Assembly (NCBI GenBank): GCA_002390155.1
Contig: DGOS01000023.1
Coordinates: 1-21,000, forward strand
DNA: 21,000 nt
From: Hyphomicrobiaceae bacterium UBA4460
Lineage (GTDB): Bacteria > Pseudomonadota > Alphaproteobacteria > Rhizobiales > Methyloligellaceae
Reading direction: 5' to 3'
This document shows positions 1 through 8,305 of this stretch, in pieces. The translations under genes were made by a program, and so were the position numbers. The notes under the pieces are model-generated. The model ran no database searches. It was not told the origin of the DNA and was given only the letters and a program-made list of their open reading frames with translations. Numbering within the stretch: the stretch's first letter is position 1; the number at the start of each line of letters is the position of its first letter.

Positions 1-120
1 TTTGGCGTGCGGCTGCTCGATCAGCTGATCAAGGATCACTACGAGCACAGCGCCTCGTCGCGATCGACTGCGTCGAAGTCCAAGTCGAGGTCCAAGTCGA
101 GACGGAAGAAGGCGTCGTAG
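1..120 (+). CDS. C-terminal tail of an unidentified protein (5' end outside window)
   Basis: Frame 1 is open from the first base to a TAG at 118-120 and gives the last 39 residues of a protein. They begin FGVRLLDQLIKDHYEHS and end in a very basic Ser/Lys/Arg-rich tail. The tail is written by short near-repeats (tccaagtcgag occurs twice in tandem), so slippage may have extended it. I do not recognise the family from this fragment. The tail would suit nucleic-acid or other anionic contact, but that is inference. It is followed by a 6-bp hairpin and about 150 bp of intergenic DNA, so it is probably not co-transcribed with mazG. Codon use matches its neighbours. Confidence 0.6.
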   Translation, partial: FGVRLLDQLIKDHYEHSASSRSTASKSKSRSKSRRKKAS

Positions 121-121
121 C

Positions 122-139
122 GCGCCGTCATTTCGGCGC
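122..139. terminator. Short GC-rich hairpin after the partial gene
   Basis: GCGCCG (122-127) and CGGCGC (134-139) are perfect inverted repeats around a 6-base loop, starting 2 bases after the stop codon. There is no T-run behind the stem, so it is at best a weak or Rho-assisted terminator. The rest of the gap up to mazG (140-290) is unusually AT-rich around 160-190 and 225-262, fitting a promoter region, but I see no convincing -35/-10 pair. Confidence 0.3.
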
Positions 140-290
140 CGCCACCTCAGGAACATCACATAGGGATATTTTCCATAATATACCTTATGCGAATCGGGGA
201 TGTGGGGCACGGATTTGGCCGGAATTCTCTATTACCTTGATTTTGCAGCGTATTTTAGGTTTTTGCGCGCGGACCCCTTGAGGCCTCGTC

Positions 291-1112
291 ATGGCCGCTG
301 ACAGCCCGAAAACGTACGATCTCGACGATCTCCTCGCCGTCATGGCGCGTTTGCGCGATCCCGACACCGGCTGTCCGTGGGACGTGAAGCAGAGTTTCGC
401 GACGATCGCCCCCTACACCATCGAGGAAGCTTACGAGGTCGCCGACGCCATTGCGCGTGAGGACTTCGACGGCCTCAAGGACGAGCTCGGCGATCTCCTG
501 TTGCAGGTCGTCTATCACGCGGAGATGGCGTCGGAGCAGTCGCGCTTCGCCTTTGCCGACGTCGTGGACGCCATCACGAGCAAAATGATCCGGCGGCATC
601 CGCACGTGTTCGAGGATCCCTCGCGGCGCGAAGAGTTCATGACGAGCGATTTGTGGGACCGCATCAAGGCTGAAGAGAAAGCCGAGCGCGGCGAGGATTC
701 CACATCCCAGAGCGTCCTCAGCGGCGTGCCCGCCGGCATGCCGGGTTTGACACGCGCCGTGAAACTTCAGAAGCGCGCGGCGAAGGTCGGTTTCGACTGG
801 CCGGACCTTGGTCCGGTGATGGCCAAGGTCGACGAGGAACTCGGCGAGCTCCGGCACGCAATCGCCGCGAACGCGGCGTCGCAGGCCGTCGAGGAAGAAT
901 TCGGCGACCTGCTGTTCGTGTTGGCGAATGTTGCGCGCCATCTCGGACTTGACCCGGAAGCGGCATTGCGTGGCGCGAATAGAAAATTCGTACGGCGGTT
1001 CGAGCACATCGAGGCGGCGCTGGCTGAGCAAGGCCGAAGACCGAGGGAGTCCTCGCTGGAGGAGATGGATGACTTGTGGGACGCGGCGAAAAAGGCCGAG
1101 CGTAAAGAGTAG
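291..1112 (+). CDS. mazG: Nucleoside triphosphate pyrophosphohydrolase MazG
   Basis: 273 residues, normal for full-length MazG. This cytoplasmic enzyme hydrolyses (d)NTPs to NMP and pyrophosphate, with house-cleaning and ppGpp-linked roles in characterised homologues. Two MazG all-alpha domains are visible. The N-terminal one (about 18-125) has the metal-binding EExxE (E45, E46, E49) followed by ExxD (E65, D68 in DELGDLLLQVVYHAEMA). The C-terminal one (about 165-265) has VDEELGELRHAI, EEEFGDLLFVLANVARHLG and a basic NRKFVRRFEHIE segment. The ATG is preceded by only a weak GAGG, but the N-terminus matches the family. It converges on hflX with 9 bases between the stop codons. The mazG/hflX/hfq/ntrX neighbourhood is a standard alphaproteobacterial arrangement. 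Identification is secure; the in vivo substrate is not. Confidence 0.96.
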   Translation: MAADSPKTYDLDDLLAVMARLRDPDTGCPWDVKQSFATIAPYTIEEAYEVADAIAREDFDGLKDELGDLLLQVVYHAEMASEQSRFAFADVVDAITSKMIRRHPHVFEDPSRREEFMTSDLWDRIKAEEKAERGEDSTSQSVLSGVPAGMPGLTRAVKLQKRAAKVGFDWPDLGPVMAKVDEELGELRHAIAANAASQAVEEEFGDLLFVLANVARHLGLDPEAALRGANRKFVRRFEHIEAALAEQGRRPRESSLEEMDDLWDAAKKAERKE

Positions 1113-1127
1113 GTGCGCCCCCTACTC
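1107..1127. terminator. Hairpin spanning both stop codons of convergent mazG and hflX
   Basis: GAGTAGG (1107-1113) and CCTACTC (1121-1127) form a perfect 7-bp stem with a 7-base loop. The mazG stop TAG (1110-1112) lies in one arm and the hflX stop (1122-1124 on the minus strand) in the other. Convergent position suggests a shared bidirectional terminator, but neither side has a T-run, so intrinsic termination would be weak. Confidence 0.4.
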
Positions 1128-2528
1128 GGCTGCCGCCTTGAGCCTCGATGGGCCGGCGACGCGCGCCAGCCTATCGCGCTTCTCCGGTGCAACTCTGATC
1201 TTCAATGACGTGACGCCGTCGGCAAGATCGGACCGGGCGATGACCTCGCAATTCTCATAGATCCAGTTCGACAACGCGCCTTCTTCCGGCTGGACGTTGA
1301 TCTGCACGGTTTGACGTCGACGGTTGAGACGACGTTCAATCTCGGCGAGAAGCGCATCGAGACCGAAGCCGCTGACGGCCGAGACGAGACTGGCGCCGTA
1401 GCGCGGTGCCTCGTTTTGCGCGCGCTCGCGGGCGACCGGATCGAGAAGGTCCGCCTTGTTCCAGACCTCAAGTACCCGGTCGGGCTCGGCCTCGGCATCG
1501 ATTTCGAGATCGGCGAGGACCGCGTTCACGTCGGCGCGCTGGCTGGCGCTCGCCTCGTCGGCGATATCGCGAACATGCAGGACCAGATCTGCCTCTTGAA
1601 CCTCTTCGAGTGTGGCGCGAAACGCGGCGACGAGCGCCGTCGGCAAGTCGGAAATGAAGCCCACCGTGTCGGAGAGCACGGCCTTCGATCCGCCCGGCAA
1701 GGTCAGTGCGCGGATCGTCGGATCGAGCGTGGCAAACAGAATATCTTGCGCAAGAACTTCGGCGCCGGTCAGCGTGTTGAACAGCGAGGACTTGCCGGCG
1801 TTCGTATAGCCGACCAGCGCCACGGCCGGATACGGCACACGCTGGCGCGACTTGCGGTGTAGCGCGCGCGTGCGGCGAACTTGATCGAGCTCTTTTCGAA
1901 TGACGTCGATGCGTTCGCTGAGCAAGCGGCGGTCGGTTTCGATTTGTGTCTCGCCCGGGCCGCCGAGAAAGCCGAAGCCACCGCGTTGACGTTCAAGGTG
2001 AGTCCAGGAGCGGACCAGGCGGCTTTTTTGATAGACGAGATGGGCCAGCTCGACTTGGAGGCGCCCTTCCCGCGTGCGCGCCCGCTCGCCGAAAATCTCA
2101 AGGATCAGCCCGGTGCGATCGAGGACCTTCGCGTTCCAGGCTGTTTCAAGATTGCGCTGTTGAACGGGCGTTACCGGGTGATCCACGATGACGAGTGCGG
2201 CGTCCTCGGCGCGGACGATGCCTGCCAGCTCTTCGACCTTGCCGGATCCAAACAGAGTTGCAGGTTTCGGCTGGGCGACGGTCACGACGCCGCTCGCCCG
2301 CACGTCGAGATCGATGGCGGCTGCAAGGCCCACCGCCTCGTCCAGGCGAGCTTGCGGCGTGCGCTCCGGCGCGTCACCGGCCCTGCCCCGCTTGGCGCTC
2401 GCGGTCTTATTGGCGAGAATGGGCACGAACACGACCGCGCCCACGCGCTCGTCGCGGCGCATGTCCCGTGCGCTGCGTTCCTCCTTGCCCTTCTTACGCT
2501 TTAACTGTCTTGGGTCGGTAGGACGCAA
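1122..2528 (-). CDS. hflX: GTPase HflX, ribosome rescue/splitting factor
   Basis: 468 residues from TTG at 2528. HflX is a TRAFAC-class GTPase that binds 50S subunits and splits stalled ribosomes under stress. The HflX N-terminal domain is recognisable (about 58-190, with LDEAVGLAAAIDL, LFGSGKVEE and WNAKVLDRTGLILEIFG), then a glycine-rich GGFGFLGGPGETQIETDRR helix-linker. The G domain starts near 234 with G1 GYTNAGKS (240-247), G3 DTVGF, G4 NKAD and a C-terminal VSAVSG. The TTG directly abuts the hfq stop codon (TAA|TTG), suggesting translational coupling. An alternative ATG at 2462 would remove 22 basic residues, but its GGAGG lies 17 bases away, which is too far. Translation is downstream of hfq in the conserved hfq-hflX pair. 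Function is sure; the exact start is not. Confidence 0.95.
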   Translation of the reverse strand: MRPTDPRQLKRKKGKEERSARDMRRDERVGAVVFVPILANKTASAKRGRAGDAPERTPQARLDEAVGLAAAIDLDVRASGVVTVAQPKPATLFGSGKVEELAGIVRAEDAALVIVDHPVTPVQQRNLETAWNAKVLDRTGLILEIFGERARTREGRLQVELAHLVYQKSRLVRSWTHLERQRGGFGFLGGPGETQIETDRRLLSERIDVIRKELDQVRRTRALHRKSRQRVPYPAVALVGYTNAGKSSLFNTLTGAEVLAQDILFATLDPTIRALTLPGGSKAVLSDTVGFISDLPTALVAAFRATLEEVQEADLVLHVRDIADEASASQRADVNAVLADLEIDAEAEPDRVLEVWNKADLLDPVARERAQNEAPRYGASLVSAVSGFGLDALLAEIERRLNRRRQTVQINVQPEEGALSNWIYENCEVIARSDLADGVTSLKIRVAPEKRDRLARVAGPSRLKAAAE

Positions 2529-2783
2529 TTATTCAGACGCACCTTCGTCGTCGGTGATGTCGGACAGCTGGATCGGCTGACCGGGCATGATGGTCGAGAT
2601 GGCATGCTTGTATACGAGCTGTGAATGGCCGTCTCGGCGCAAGAGCACACAGAAATTGTCAAACCACGTCACGACGCCTTGGAGCTTTACACCGTTCACC
2701 AGGAAGATGGTCAGCGGCGTCTTGCTCTTACGAACATGATTTAAGAACGTATCTTGCAGGCTTTGCGTGCGTTCAGTTGCCAT
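2529..2783 (-). CDS. hfq: RNA chaperone Hfq
   Basis: 84 residues, the usual alphaproteobacterial length. Hfq is an Sm-like hexameric chaperone that pairs small RNAs with mRNAs; in rhizobia it also affects nitrogen-related genes. The Sm1 motif (about 23-45: [20 protein letters not shown]) and Sm2 motif (about 46-66) are complete, with the diagnostic YKHA at 58-61 on the proximal RNA-binding face and Q8 at the helix start. The C-terminal tail is short and acidic ([11 protein letters not shown]), typical of alphaproteobacteria. The ATG at 2783 has a GGGGA ribosome-binding site upstream. It lies 168 bases after ntrX; many relatives have trkA between, absent here. It probably forms an operon with hflX and has its own promoter in the gap. 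Confidence 0.98.
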   Translation of the reverse strand: MATERTQSLQDTFLNHVRKSKTPLTIFLVNGVKLQGVVTWFDNFCVLLRRDGHSQLVYKHAISTIMPGQPIQLSDITDDEGASE

Positions 2784-2860
2784 GGGCTTCCCCGTCCCTT
2801 TGGTCCACGCTTACGCTTGTTGGATGGCGCCGGAATCGCTCCAACCGGCCACCGGATTGC

Positions 2861-2890
2861 ATTAGACGCGATCGCAAGGTGTTTCTGCAA
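2861..2890 (-). promoter_or_regulatory. Possible sigma70-type promoter of hfq
   Basis: On the minus strand TTGCAG (2890-2885) and TCTAAT (2866-2861) are separated by 18 bases; the -10 matches TATAAT at 5 of 6 positions and the -35 at 3 of 6. It would give a leader of about 70 bases for hfq. The remainder of the 2784-2951 gap holds no gene, no trkA remnant that I can see, and no clear terminator after ntrX. Confidence 0.3.
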
Positions 2891-2951
2891 GGGTTCTGAT
2901 TCCCATGCCCTTTGCAGCAGCCCCTAAAAGCGAAGCGAGTCGGCGGAAATG

Positions 2952-4349
2952 CTAGCGCATGGCAGCGCTTCTTTCATTGGAATTGACGCCGAGAGCCCGA
3001 AGTTTCCGGTGGAGGGCTGAGCGTTCCATGCCGACAAATTCGGCCGTGCGGGAGATGTTTCCGCCGAATCGGTTGACTTGGGCCAGGAGATACTCGCGCT
3101 CGAAGATTTCCCTGGCGTCGCGCAAAGGCAGCGACATCAGGTGTTCGCCCCCGGCCCCGTTGGGCGAGAGCGGCACGGGCGAAACGATCTCGTCGGGGAG
3201 CATCTCCGCCGTGACGATGCTGTCGACATCGCCGCCGACAAGAATCATCAAGCGTTCCACGTTGTTGCGCAGCTGGCGGACATTGCCTGGCCATTCGTGA
3301 GATTGGAGCACGGCCATGGCGTCCTCGCCGATGCGCCGGGGCGGCAGGCCGGAGGCGACGGAGATGGTTTGCACGAAGTACCGGACCAGATCCGGCACGT
3401 CCTCACGGCGTTCGGGCAGGCCGGGCACACGGATCGGCACCACGTTCAGGCGGTGGTAGAGGTCTTCGCGCAAGCGTCCGGCCGAGATCTCCTTTTGGAG
3501 ATCGTGGCTGGTCGAAGAGACCACGCGCACGTCCACATGCACTTTCGTTCCGCCGCCGAGGCGCTGAAAGCGTTGCTCGACGAGCACCCGCAAGATCTTG
3601 GCTTGGGTCTCGAGGGGCATGTCGGCGACTTCGTCGATATAGAGCGTGCCGCCATGGGCTTCCTCTAGTGCGCCGACCTTGCGGGGGGCGGAGCCGGTCC
3701 CCTCCTCCGTCCCGAACAGTTCGAGTTCCATGCGGTCCGGCACCATCGCCGCGGCGTTGAGGACAACGAACGGCCCATCGGCGCGTGCCGACTTGGCGTG
3801 CATGACGCGGGCGGCGAGTTCTTTGCCGCAGCCGGACGGTCCCGTGATCAACACGCGGCTATTGGTCGGGGCGACCTTCTCGATCGCCTGACGCAGCTGG
3901 CCGATGGCCGCCGATTTACCGACCATCTCGAAAGAATAGGTGCTGCGTTCGCGCAGCTCGCGGTTTTCGCGCTTCAGCCGGGAGGCTTCCAGCGCTCGCG
4001 TGGTGATGAGAACCAGCCGGTCGACCTTAAACGGCTTTTCGATGTAGTCGTACGCGCCGCGCTGGATGGCCGCCACCGCGGTTTCGATGTTGCCGTGGCC
4101 GCTGATGATGATCACCGGAAGGTCCGGGTGGGCCTTCTTGATGGCATCGAGCAAATCAAGGCCATCAAGCTTCGATCCTTGAAGCCAGATGTCGAGGATG
4201 ACGAGCGACGGACGCCGGTCCTCGATTTGCTTCAAAGTCTCGTCGCTGTCCTTGGCGAGACGTGTCGCGTGTCCTTCGTCCTCAAGGATACCTGAGATCA
4301 GTTCCCTGATATCGGCTTCGTCGTCGACGACCAAGATATCAGACGCCAT
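2952..4349 (-). CDS. ntrX: Nitrogen regulation response regulator NtrX
   Basis: 465 residues in the order receiver (1-120), AAA+ domain (about 140-375) and C-terminal Fis-type helix-turn-helix (about 420-460, NISRTAEFVGMERSALHRKL). The receiver has D9/D10, phosphoacceptor D53, S83 and K105. The AAA+ domain has Walker A GPSGCGKE (169-176) and Walker B GTLYIDE (233-239). The GAFTGA loop that contacts sigma54 in NtrC is missing: residues 212-226 read GTEEGTGSAPRKVGA. From memory other alphaproteobacterial NtrX proteins are similar here, and some act without sigma54. It is the partner of NtrY and overlaps that gene by 11 bases, so the two are translationally coupled. Known roles of NtrYX cover nitrogen metabolism, redox response and cell envelope. 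Identification is firm; the regulon cannot be read here. Confidence 0.95.
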   Translation of the reverse strand: MASDILVVDDEADIRELISGILEDEGHATRLAKDSDETLKQIEDRRPSLVILDIWLQGSKLDGLDLLDAIKKAHPDLPVIIISGHGNIETAVAAIQRGAYDYIEKPFKVDRLVLITTRALEASRLKRENRELRERSTYSFEMVGKSAAIGQLRQAIEKVAPTNSRVLITGPSGCGKELAARVMHAKSARADGPFVVLNAAAMVPDRMELELFGTEEGTGSAPRKVGALEEAHGGTLYIDEVADMPLETQAKILRVLVEQRFQRLGGGTKVHVDVRVVSSTSHDLQKEISAGRLREDLYHRLNVVPIRVPGLPERREDVPDLVRYFVQTISVASGLPPRRIGEDAMAVLQSHEWPGNVRQLRNNVERLMILVGGDVDSIVTAEMLPDEIVSPVPLSPNGAGGEHLMSLPLRDAREIFEREYLLAQVNRFGGNISRTAEFVGMERSALHRKLRALGVNSNERSAAMR

Positions 4350-6687
4350 GGGTTACTCCCTCTTCCTCCTCGGCCGGCGTGGATCCGCTCGCTTTGGCCG
4401 AAGGGGCATCGTCGGACTCCACGTCCGTCTCCGCCTCCTCCCGCGCCACAATCGGCAGGTCCATTCGCACTGACGCCCCTTCCACTTTGCCGTTGCGCTT
4501 GGGCGCATCGGCCAATTGTATTTTGCCGCCGTGCTGCTCAGTGATGCGCTGCACGATGGCTAGTCCAAGTCCTGTGCCTTTGACGCGCGTGGTCATGTAA
4601 GGCTCGACCAGGCGCTCGCGGTTCTCTTTCGGCAAGCCGCAGCCATTGTCGATGATCGTGATGTGGATGCGGTCTCCCTTGGTCCTCACCTTCGCCGTGA
4701 TGTGGCCGGTGTCTTTGCGTGCCGGGTCCGCCTCTACCGCAGAATCAATTCCTTCGCTGGCGTTCTTCACGAGGTTCGTCACAGCCTGGGTAAGCAGGCG
4801 CTGATCAGACATGGTCATGACCGGCTTGTCCGGCAAGTCCATCTGGAACTCGATATCGGGCCGGCTTACCTGGAACAGGAAGACGGCCTCGCGCACGATC
4901 TCGCGCACGTCGTGCATCTCCATGACCGGCTTCGGCATGCGCGCGAAGGCGGAGAACTCATCGACCATGCGGCCGATATCCGACACTTGGCGGATGATGG
5001 TGTCGGTACACTGGTCGAAGATCTCGCGGTCCTTGGTGATGGCGCTGCCGTATTTGCGGCGAATACGCTCGGCGGACAGCTGGATGGGCGTGAGCGGGTT
5101 CTTGATCTCGTGCGCGATGCGGCGCGCGACGTCGGCCCAGGCCGTGCTGCGCTGGGCGCTGACAAGCTCGGTGATGTCGTCGAAGGTCACGACATAGCCC
5201 TGGCCCGCGCCTTCGCTGGTGACACGGACGGCGAAGTTCCGTTCCGAGCCGGCCCGGCGCAGCGTGATCTGGTCGGTGGCAAGGCGCCTGCCCTGCTTCT
5301 GGGCCCGTTTGATGTGCGGGCCGAATTCTGGCACGGCCTCCGCCAGCTTCTTGCCGGTGAGTTTGTCTTCCTTGACGCCCAAAAGATCCTGCGCGGAGCG
5401 GCTCACGAGATTGACCGTGCCGTCGGCGTCGACTCCGACCACGCCTGCGGTGACGCCGGACAGCACCGCCTCCATGAAGCGGTTGCGTTCATCGAGGGTC
5501 GCGTTGGCGCCCACCAGCTCGTCACGCTGGGTCTTGAGCTCGGAGGCCATGGTGTTGAACGAGGTGCCGAGCGTCGCAAGATCGCCGTCGGCTGGATTGA
5601 CGGCGACCTCGACACCGAGATTGCCGTGGCTGATTTCTTCGGCCGCGCCCATCAACTGACCGATCGGGGCGACAAGGCGGTTGGCGAACCACATACCGAT
5701 CCAGATGGCCGACAAGAGTAGCGTGAGCGCGATCGCCACATACATGAGCCCGAAAGCAACTTGCACGCCGGCGCGGCGCTGCTCGAGCAATTGATACTCG
5801 GCTACGTTGGCGCGCGTAGCGCGGAGTTGTTGCAGTACGCGCGCGTTCACGGGCCGGATGACGTAGAGATATGTGTTGTCGAAGTTGTCCAGGCTCTTGA
5901 TCGCTCCCACCATGCTGGTCTGCCCTGGCGCGATAACGATGACTTGGCCCTTCTTGGCGAGCCCCATGGCCTCTTCCGGCGGTGCCCGGTATTTGAAATC
6001 GGGGACCGACGCAGCGGTCGCGAGCACCTTGCCTTTCTCGTCGATCATAAAGGCGCCCGGAAGCGATCGAATGGCGGCTTGGGCCTTGAGGAAATTGCCG
6101 AAGCCTTGCGGGCGCGCCTTGACGAGTTCCACGGCCTCATCGATGTCCTGCGCCATACCGAGTGCATCGGCGCGGATCACCTGTCCGTGCTCTTGCAAGT
6201 AAGCCGTGGCGACGTCGATCGAGTTCTTGATGATCGATTTGGTGCGTGATGAGAACCAGTGATCGAGGCCGCGGTCGAGCGACACGCTGGCGAAGACGGC
6301 AAGGAGGATCGCCGGCACGATGGCGATCACGCTGAACAGGCTGACAATGCGAATGTGAAGTTGCGCGCCGGCCACGTGGCGGCGTCTGGCGATCCATAGC
6401 CCAGCGACCTGCCAGGCGATGAGCGCCAGCATGGCAAGGACGAGGAGCGAGTTGATGAGCAGCACCCCAACGACCACCGTTTGGGTGGGCAGGATGGGGG
6501 TCAGACCGGTGAGGATGAGATAGGTCGCGAGGCCTGAGCACAACGCCAGGACCATGATGATCAGGCCGAGCGTGAAACGCAGGCGGCGGCGGCCGCTTGG
6601 GCCTTCTTGCGGGCCACCGGCAGATGGCGGGCGCAAAGGTGCCTTGTTTTTCTGTTGTTCCGTAGAGGTTTGGAAGACGCTGCTCAA
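4339..6687 (-). CDS. ntrY: Membrane sensor histidine kinase NtrY
   Basis: 782 residues, usual for NtrY. Three transmembrane segments lie near 38-62, 70-98 and 120-145, and a fourth near 316-340, leaving an extracytoplasmic sensor loop of about 170 residues. Then come HAMP (about 336-392), PAS (about 405-510), HisKA with H526 in [13 protein letters not shown], and an HATPase domain with N-box VTNLVKNASEGID, DNGCGLP and GTGLGLAIV. It phosphorylates NtrX. The TTG start is chosen because AGGGGA stands 6 bases upstream and no nearby ATG preserves the first membrane segment. The C-terminal tail after the kinase is acidic and low-complexity. It follows ntrC after 170 bases, so it probably has its own promoter. 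Confidence 0.95.
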   Translation of the reverse strand: MSSVFQTSTEQQKNKAPLRPPSAGGPQEGPSGRRRLRFTLGLIIMVLALCSGLATYLILTGLTPILPTQTVVVGVLLINSLLVLAMLALIAWQVAGLWIARRRHVAGAQLHIRIVSLFSVIAIVPAILLAVFASVSLDRGLDHWFSSRTKSIIKNSIDVATAYLQEHGQVIRADALGMAQDIDEAVELVKARPQGFGNFLKAQAAIRSLPGAFMIDEKGKVLATAASVPDFKYRAPPEEAMGLAKKGQVIVIAPGQTSMVGAIKSLDNFDNTYLYVIRPVNARVLQQLRATRANVAEYQLLEQRRAGVQVAFGLMYVAIALTLLLSAIWIGMWFANRLVAPIGQLMGAAEEISHGNLGVEVAVNPADGDLATLGTSFNTMASELKTQRDELVGANATLDERNRFMEAVLSGVTAGVVGVDADGTVNLVSRSAQDLLGVKEDKLTGKKLAEAVPEFGPHIKRAQKQGRRLATDQITLRRAGSERNFAVRVTSEGAGQGYVVTFDDITELVSAQRSTAWADVARRIAHEIKNPLTPIQLSAERIRRKYGSAITKDREIFDQCTDTIIRQVSDIGRMVDEFSAFARMPKPVMEMHDVREIVREAVFLFQVSRPDIEFQMDLPDKPVMTMSDQRLLTQAVTNLVKNASEGIDSAVEADPARKDTGHITAKVRTKGDRIHITIIDNGCGLPKENRERLVEPYMTTRVKGTGLGLAIVQRITEQHGGKIQLADAPKRNGKVEGASVRMDLPIVAREEAETDVESDDAPSAKASGSTPAEEEEGVTHGV

Positions 6688-6793
6688 CCGTTTTCCCCTG
6701 GGTCTCCTGCAGGCAAACCCGGGCGCACCGGGACTTGCCGCGTGGCGCGTCCGCCTCAGCTGTGGTGCAATAAAATCACAATGTGGCGCTTTG

Positions 6794-6808
6794 GCGACAT
6801 GCCAGCCA
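6794..6808 (-). promoter_or_regulatory. Sigma54-like -24/-12 element upstream of ntrY
   Basis: The minus strand reads TGGCTGGCATGTCGC. Compared with TGGCACG-N4-TTGC it keeps TGGC, the G at position 7, the T at position 12 and the key GG and GC doublets at -24/-12 spacing. It mismatches at three of the defined positions. It sits about 105 bases before the ntrY start, directly after ntrC, which encodes a sigma54 activator. Nothing else was recognised in the 6688-6857 gap apart from an AT-rich patch near 6768-6783. Confidence 0.25.
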
Positions 6809-6857
6809 CAACCTCAGCCGTTAGGAGATATGGGGGCCTGCGCCCGAATTGACCAGG

Positions 6858-8300
6858 CTAAGCGCTCGGCGTGCGGATGACCTTGATGCCGAGGTCGCGG
6901 ATCTTCTTGCGCAGCGTATTGCGATTGAGTCCAAGGAGATCGGCAGCGCGAATTTGGTTGCCTCTGGTGGCGGCAAGCGCGGCGGTAATCAGCGGAAACT
7001 CCACTTTGCGCAAGATGCGCGTGTAAAGGCCAGCGGGGGGAAGGTCCTGACCGAAACCCATGAAGTAGTCTGCGAGAAAATGCTCCACGGACTCCGAAAG
7101 GTCGCCGGTGGTTTCGGCGTTCTCGGAATACGGTGCGCGGGCGGCAGTGGCCAGCTCGCTTTCCACCATCTCGTCGGTGACGATGTCTTGGGCATAGACC
7201 GCCGATAGACGCCTCACCAAGTTCTCAAGCTCGCGCACATTGCCCGGCCAGTGGTAGCGCTTGAGCCGTTCGATGGCGGCGGGCTCGAAGCCCTTGGGCG
7301 GAAGCCCTTCCTTTTCCGCGATGGAGAGAAAGTGGCGCACGAGGTCGGGAATATCTTCAAGACGTTCGCGCAAGGGCGGCAGCCTGAGCGGCACGACGTT
7401 CAGCCGGTAATAGAGATCCTCGCGGAACAGACCCTGGTCGATTTGCTGCTGCAGTTCACGGTTGGTCGCGGCGACGATCCGGACATTGGTGCGGATTGGG
7501 GTGCGGCCGCCGACGGTGGTGTACTCCCCCTCTTGCAGCACGCGTAAGAGTCGCGTCTGCGCTTCCATTGGCATGTCGCCGATCTCGTCGAGAAATAGCG
7601 TACCGCCTTCGGCTTGTTCGAAGCGTCCGACGTGACGTGTCTGCGCGCCCGTGAAGGCGCCCTTCTCGTGCCCGAACAATTCCGACTCGATCAGCTCGCG
7701 GGGGATCGCCGCCATGTTGATCGCGACAAACGGACCGTTGCGCCTCTTGCCGTATTCATGGAGCGCGCGGGCGACGAGCTCTTTGCCCGTGCCGGACTCG
7801 CCCGCGATCATCACCGTCAGATCGGTTTGGGTCAGACGCGCCAGGATTCGGTAAATCTCCTGCATGGCCGGACACCGGCCGATGAGGGGCATGCCGTCTG
7901 TCGGCTCGGCGGACAGACGCGGAGCTCGCTTGCGCGGCTCGGATAAAGCGCGGCCGACGACTGAGACGAGTTCGTTCAGATCGAATGGTTTCGGCAGATA
8001 CTCGTAGGCGCCACGTTCAGCCGCGGTGATGGCGGTCATGAAGGTGTTCTGCGCGCTCATGACGATAATGGGCAGATCCGGCCGCAGCTTCTTAACACGG
8101 GGAATGAGGTCGAACGCGTTCTCGTCCGGCATGACGACGTCCGTGATCACCAAGTCCCCTTCCCCTTGGCTGATCCAGCGCCACAGCGTTGCGGCATTGC
8201 CGGTTGCGCGCGGGGCATAGCCGGCGCGGGCCAGTGCTTGGTTGAGAACTGTTCGGATCGCAGCGTCGTCGTCCGCGATGAGGATATTGCCTTTGCCCAT
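6858..8300 (-). CDS. ntrC: Nitrogen regulation response regulator NtrC (NR(I))
   Basis: 480 residues from ATG at 8300. The frame stays open upstream to 8399, but that extension runs inside ntrB and does not look like NtrC; starting at [12 protein letters not shown] gives the classical N-terminus. The receiver has D10-D12, phosphoacceptor D54, S82 and K104. The AAA+ domain has Walker A GESGTGKE (167-174), the sigma54-contacting GAFTGA (214-219) and Walker [15 protein letters not shown] Fis-type helix-turn-helix closes the protein ([17 protein letters not shown]). It is a bacterial enhancer-binding protein activating sigma54 promoters of nitrogen-assimilation genes when phosphorylated by NtrB. 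Its start is 5 bases after the ntrB stop, so the pair is one operon. Confidence 0.97.
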   Translation of the reverse strand: MGKGNILIADDDAAIRTVLNQALARAGYAPRATGNAATLWRWISQGEGDLVITDVVMPDENAFDLIPRVKKLRPDLPIIVMSAQNTFMTAITAAERGAYEYLPKPFDLNELVSVVGRALSEPRKRAPRLSAEPTDGMPLIGRCPAMQEIYRILARLTQTDLTVMIAGESGTGKELVARALHEYGKRRNGPFVAINMAAIPRELIESELFGHEKGAFTGAQTRHVGRFEQAEGGTLFLDEIGDMPMEAQTRLLRVLQEGEYTTVGGRTPIRTNVRIVAATNRELQQQIDQGLFREDLYYRLNVVPLRLPPLRERLEDIPDLVRHFLSIAEKEGLPPKGFEPAAIERLKRYHWPGNVRELENLVRRLSAVYAQDIVTDEMVESELATAARAPYSENAETTGDLSESVEHFLADYFMGFGQDLPPAGLYTRILRKVEFPLITAALAATRGNQIRAADLLGLNRNTLRKKIRDLGIKVIRTPSA

Positions 8301-8305
8301 TTTTC

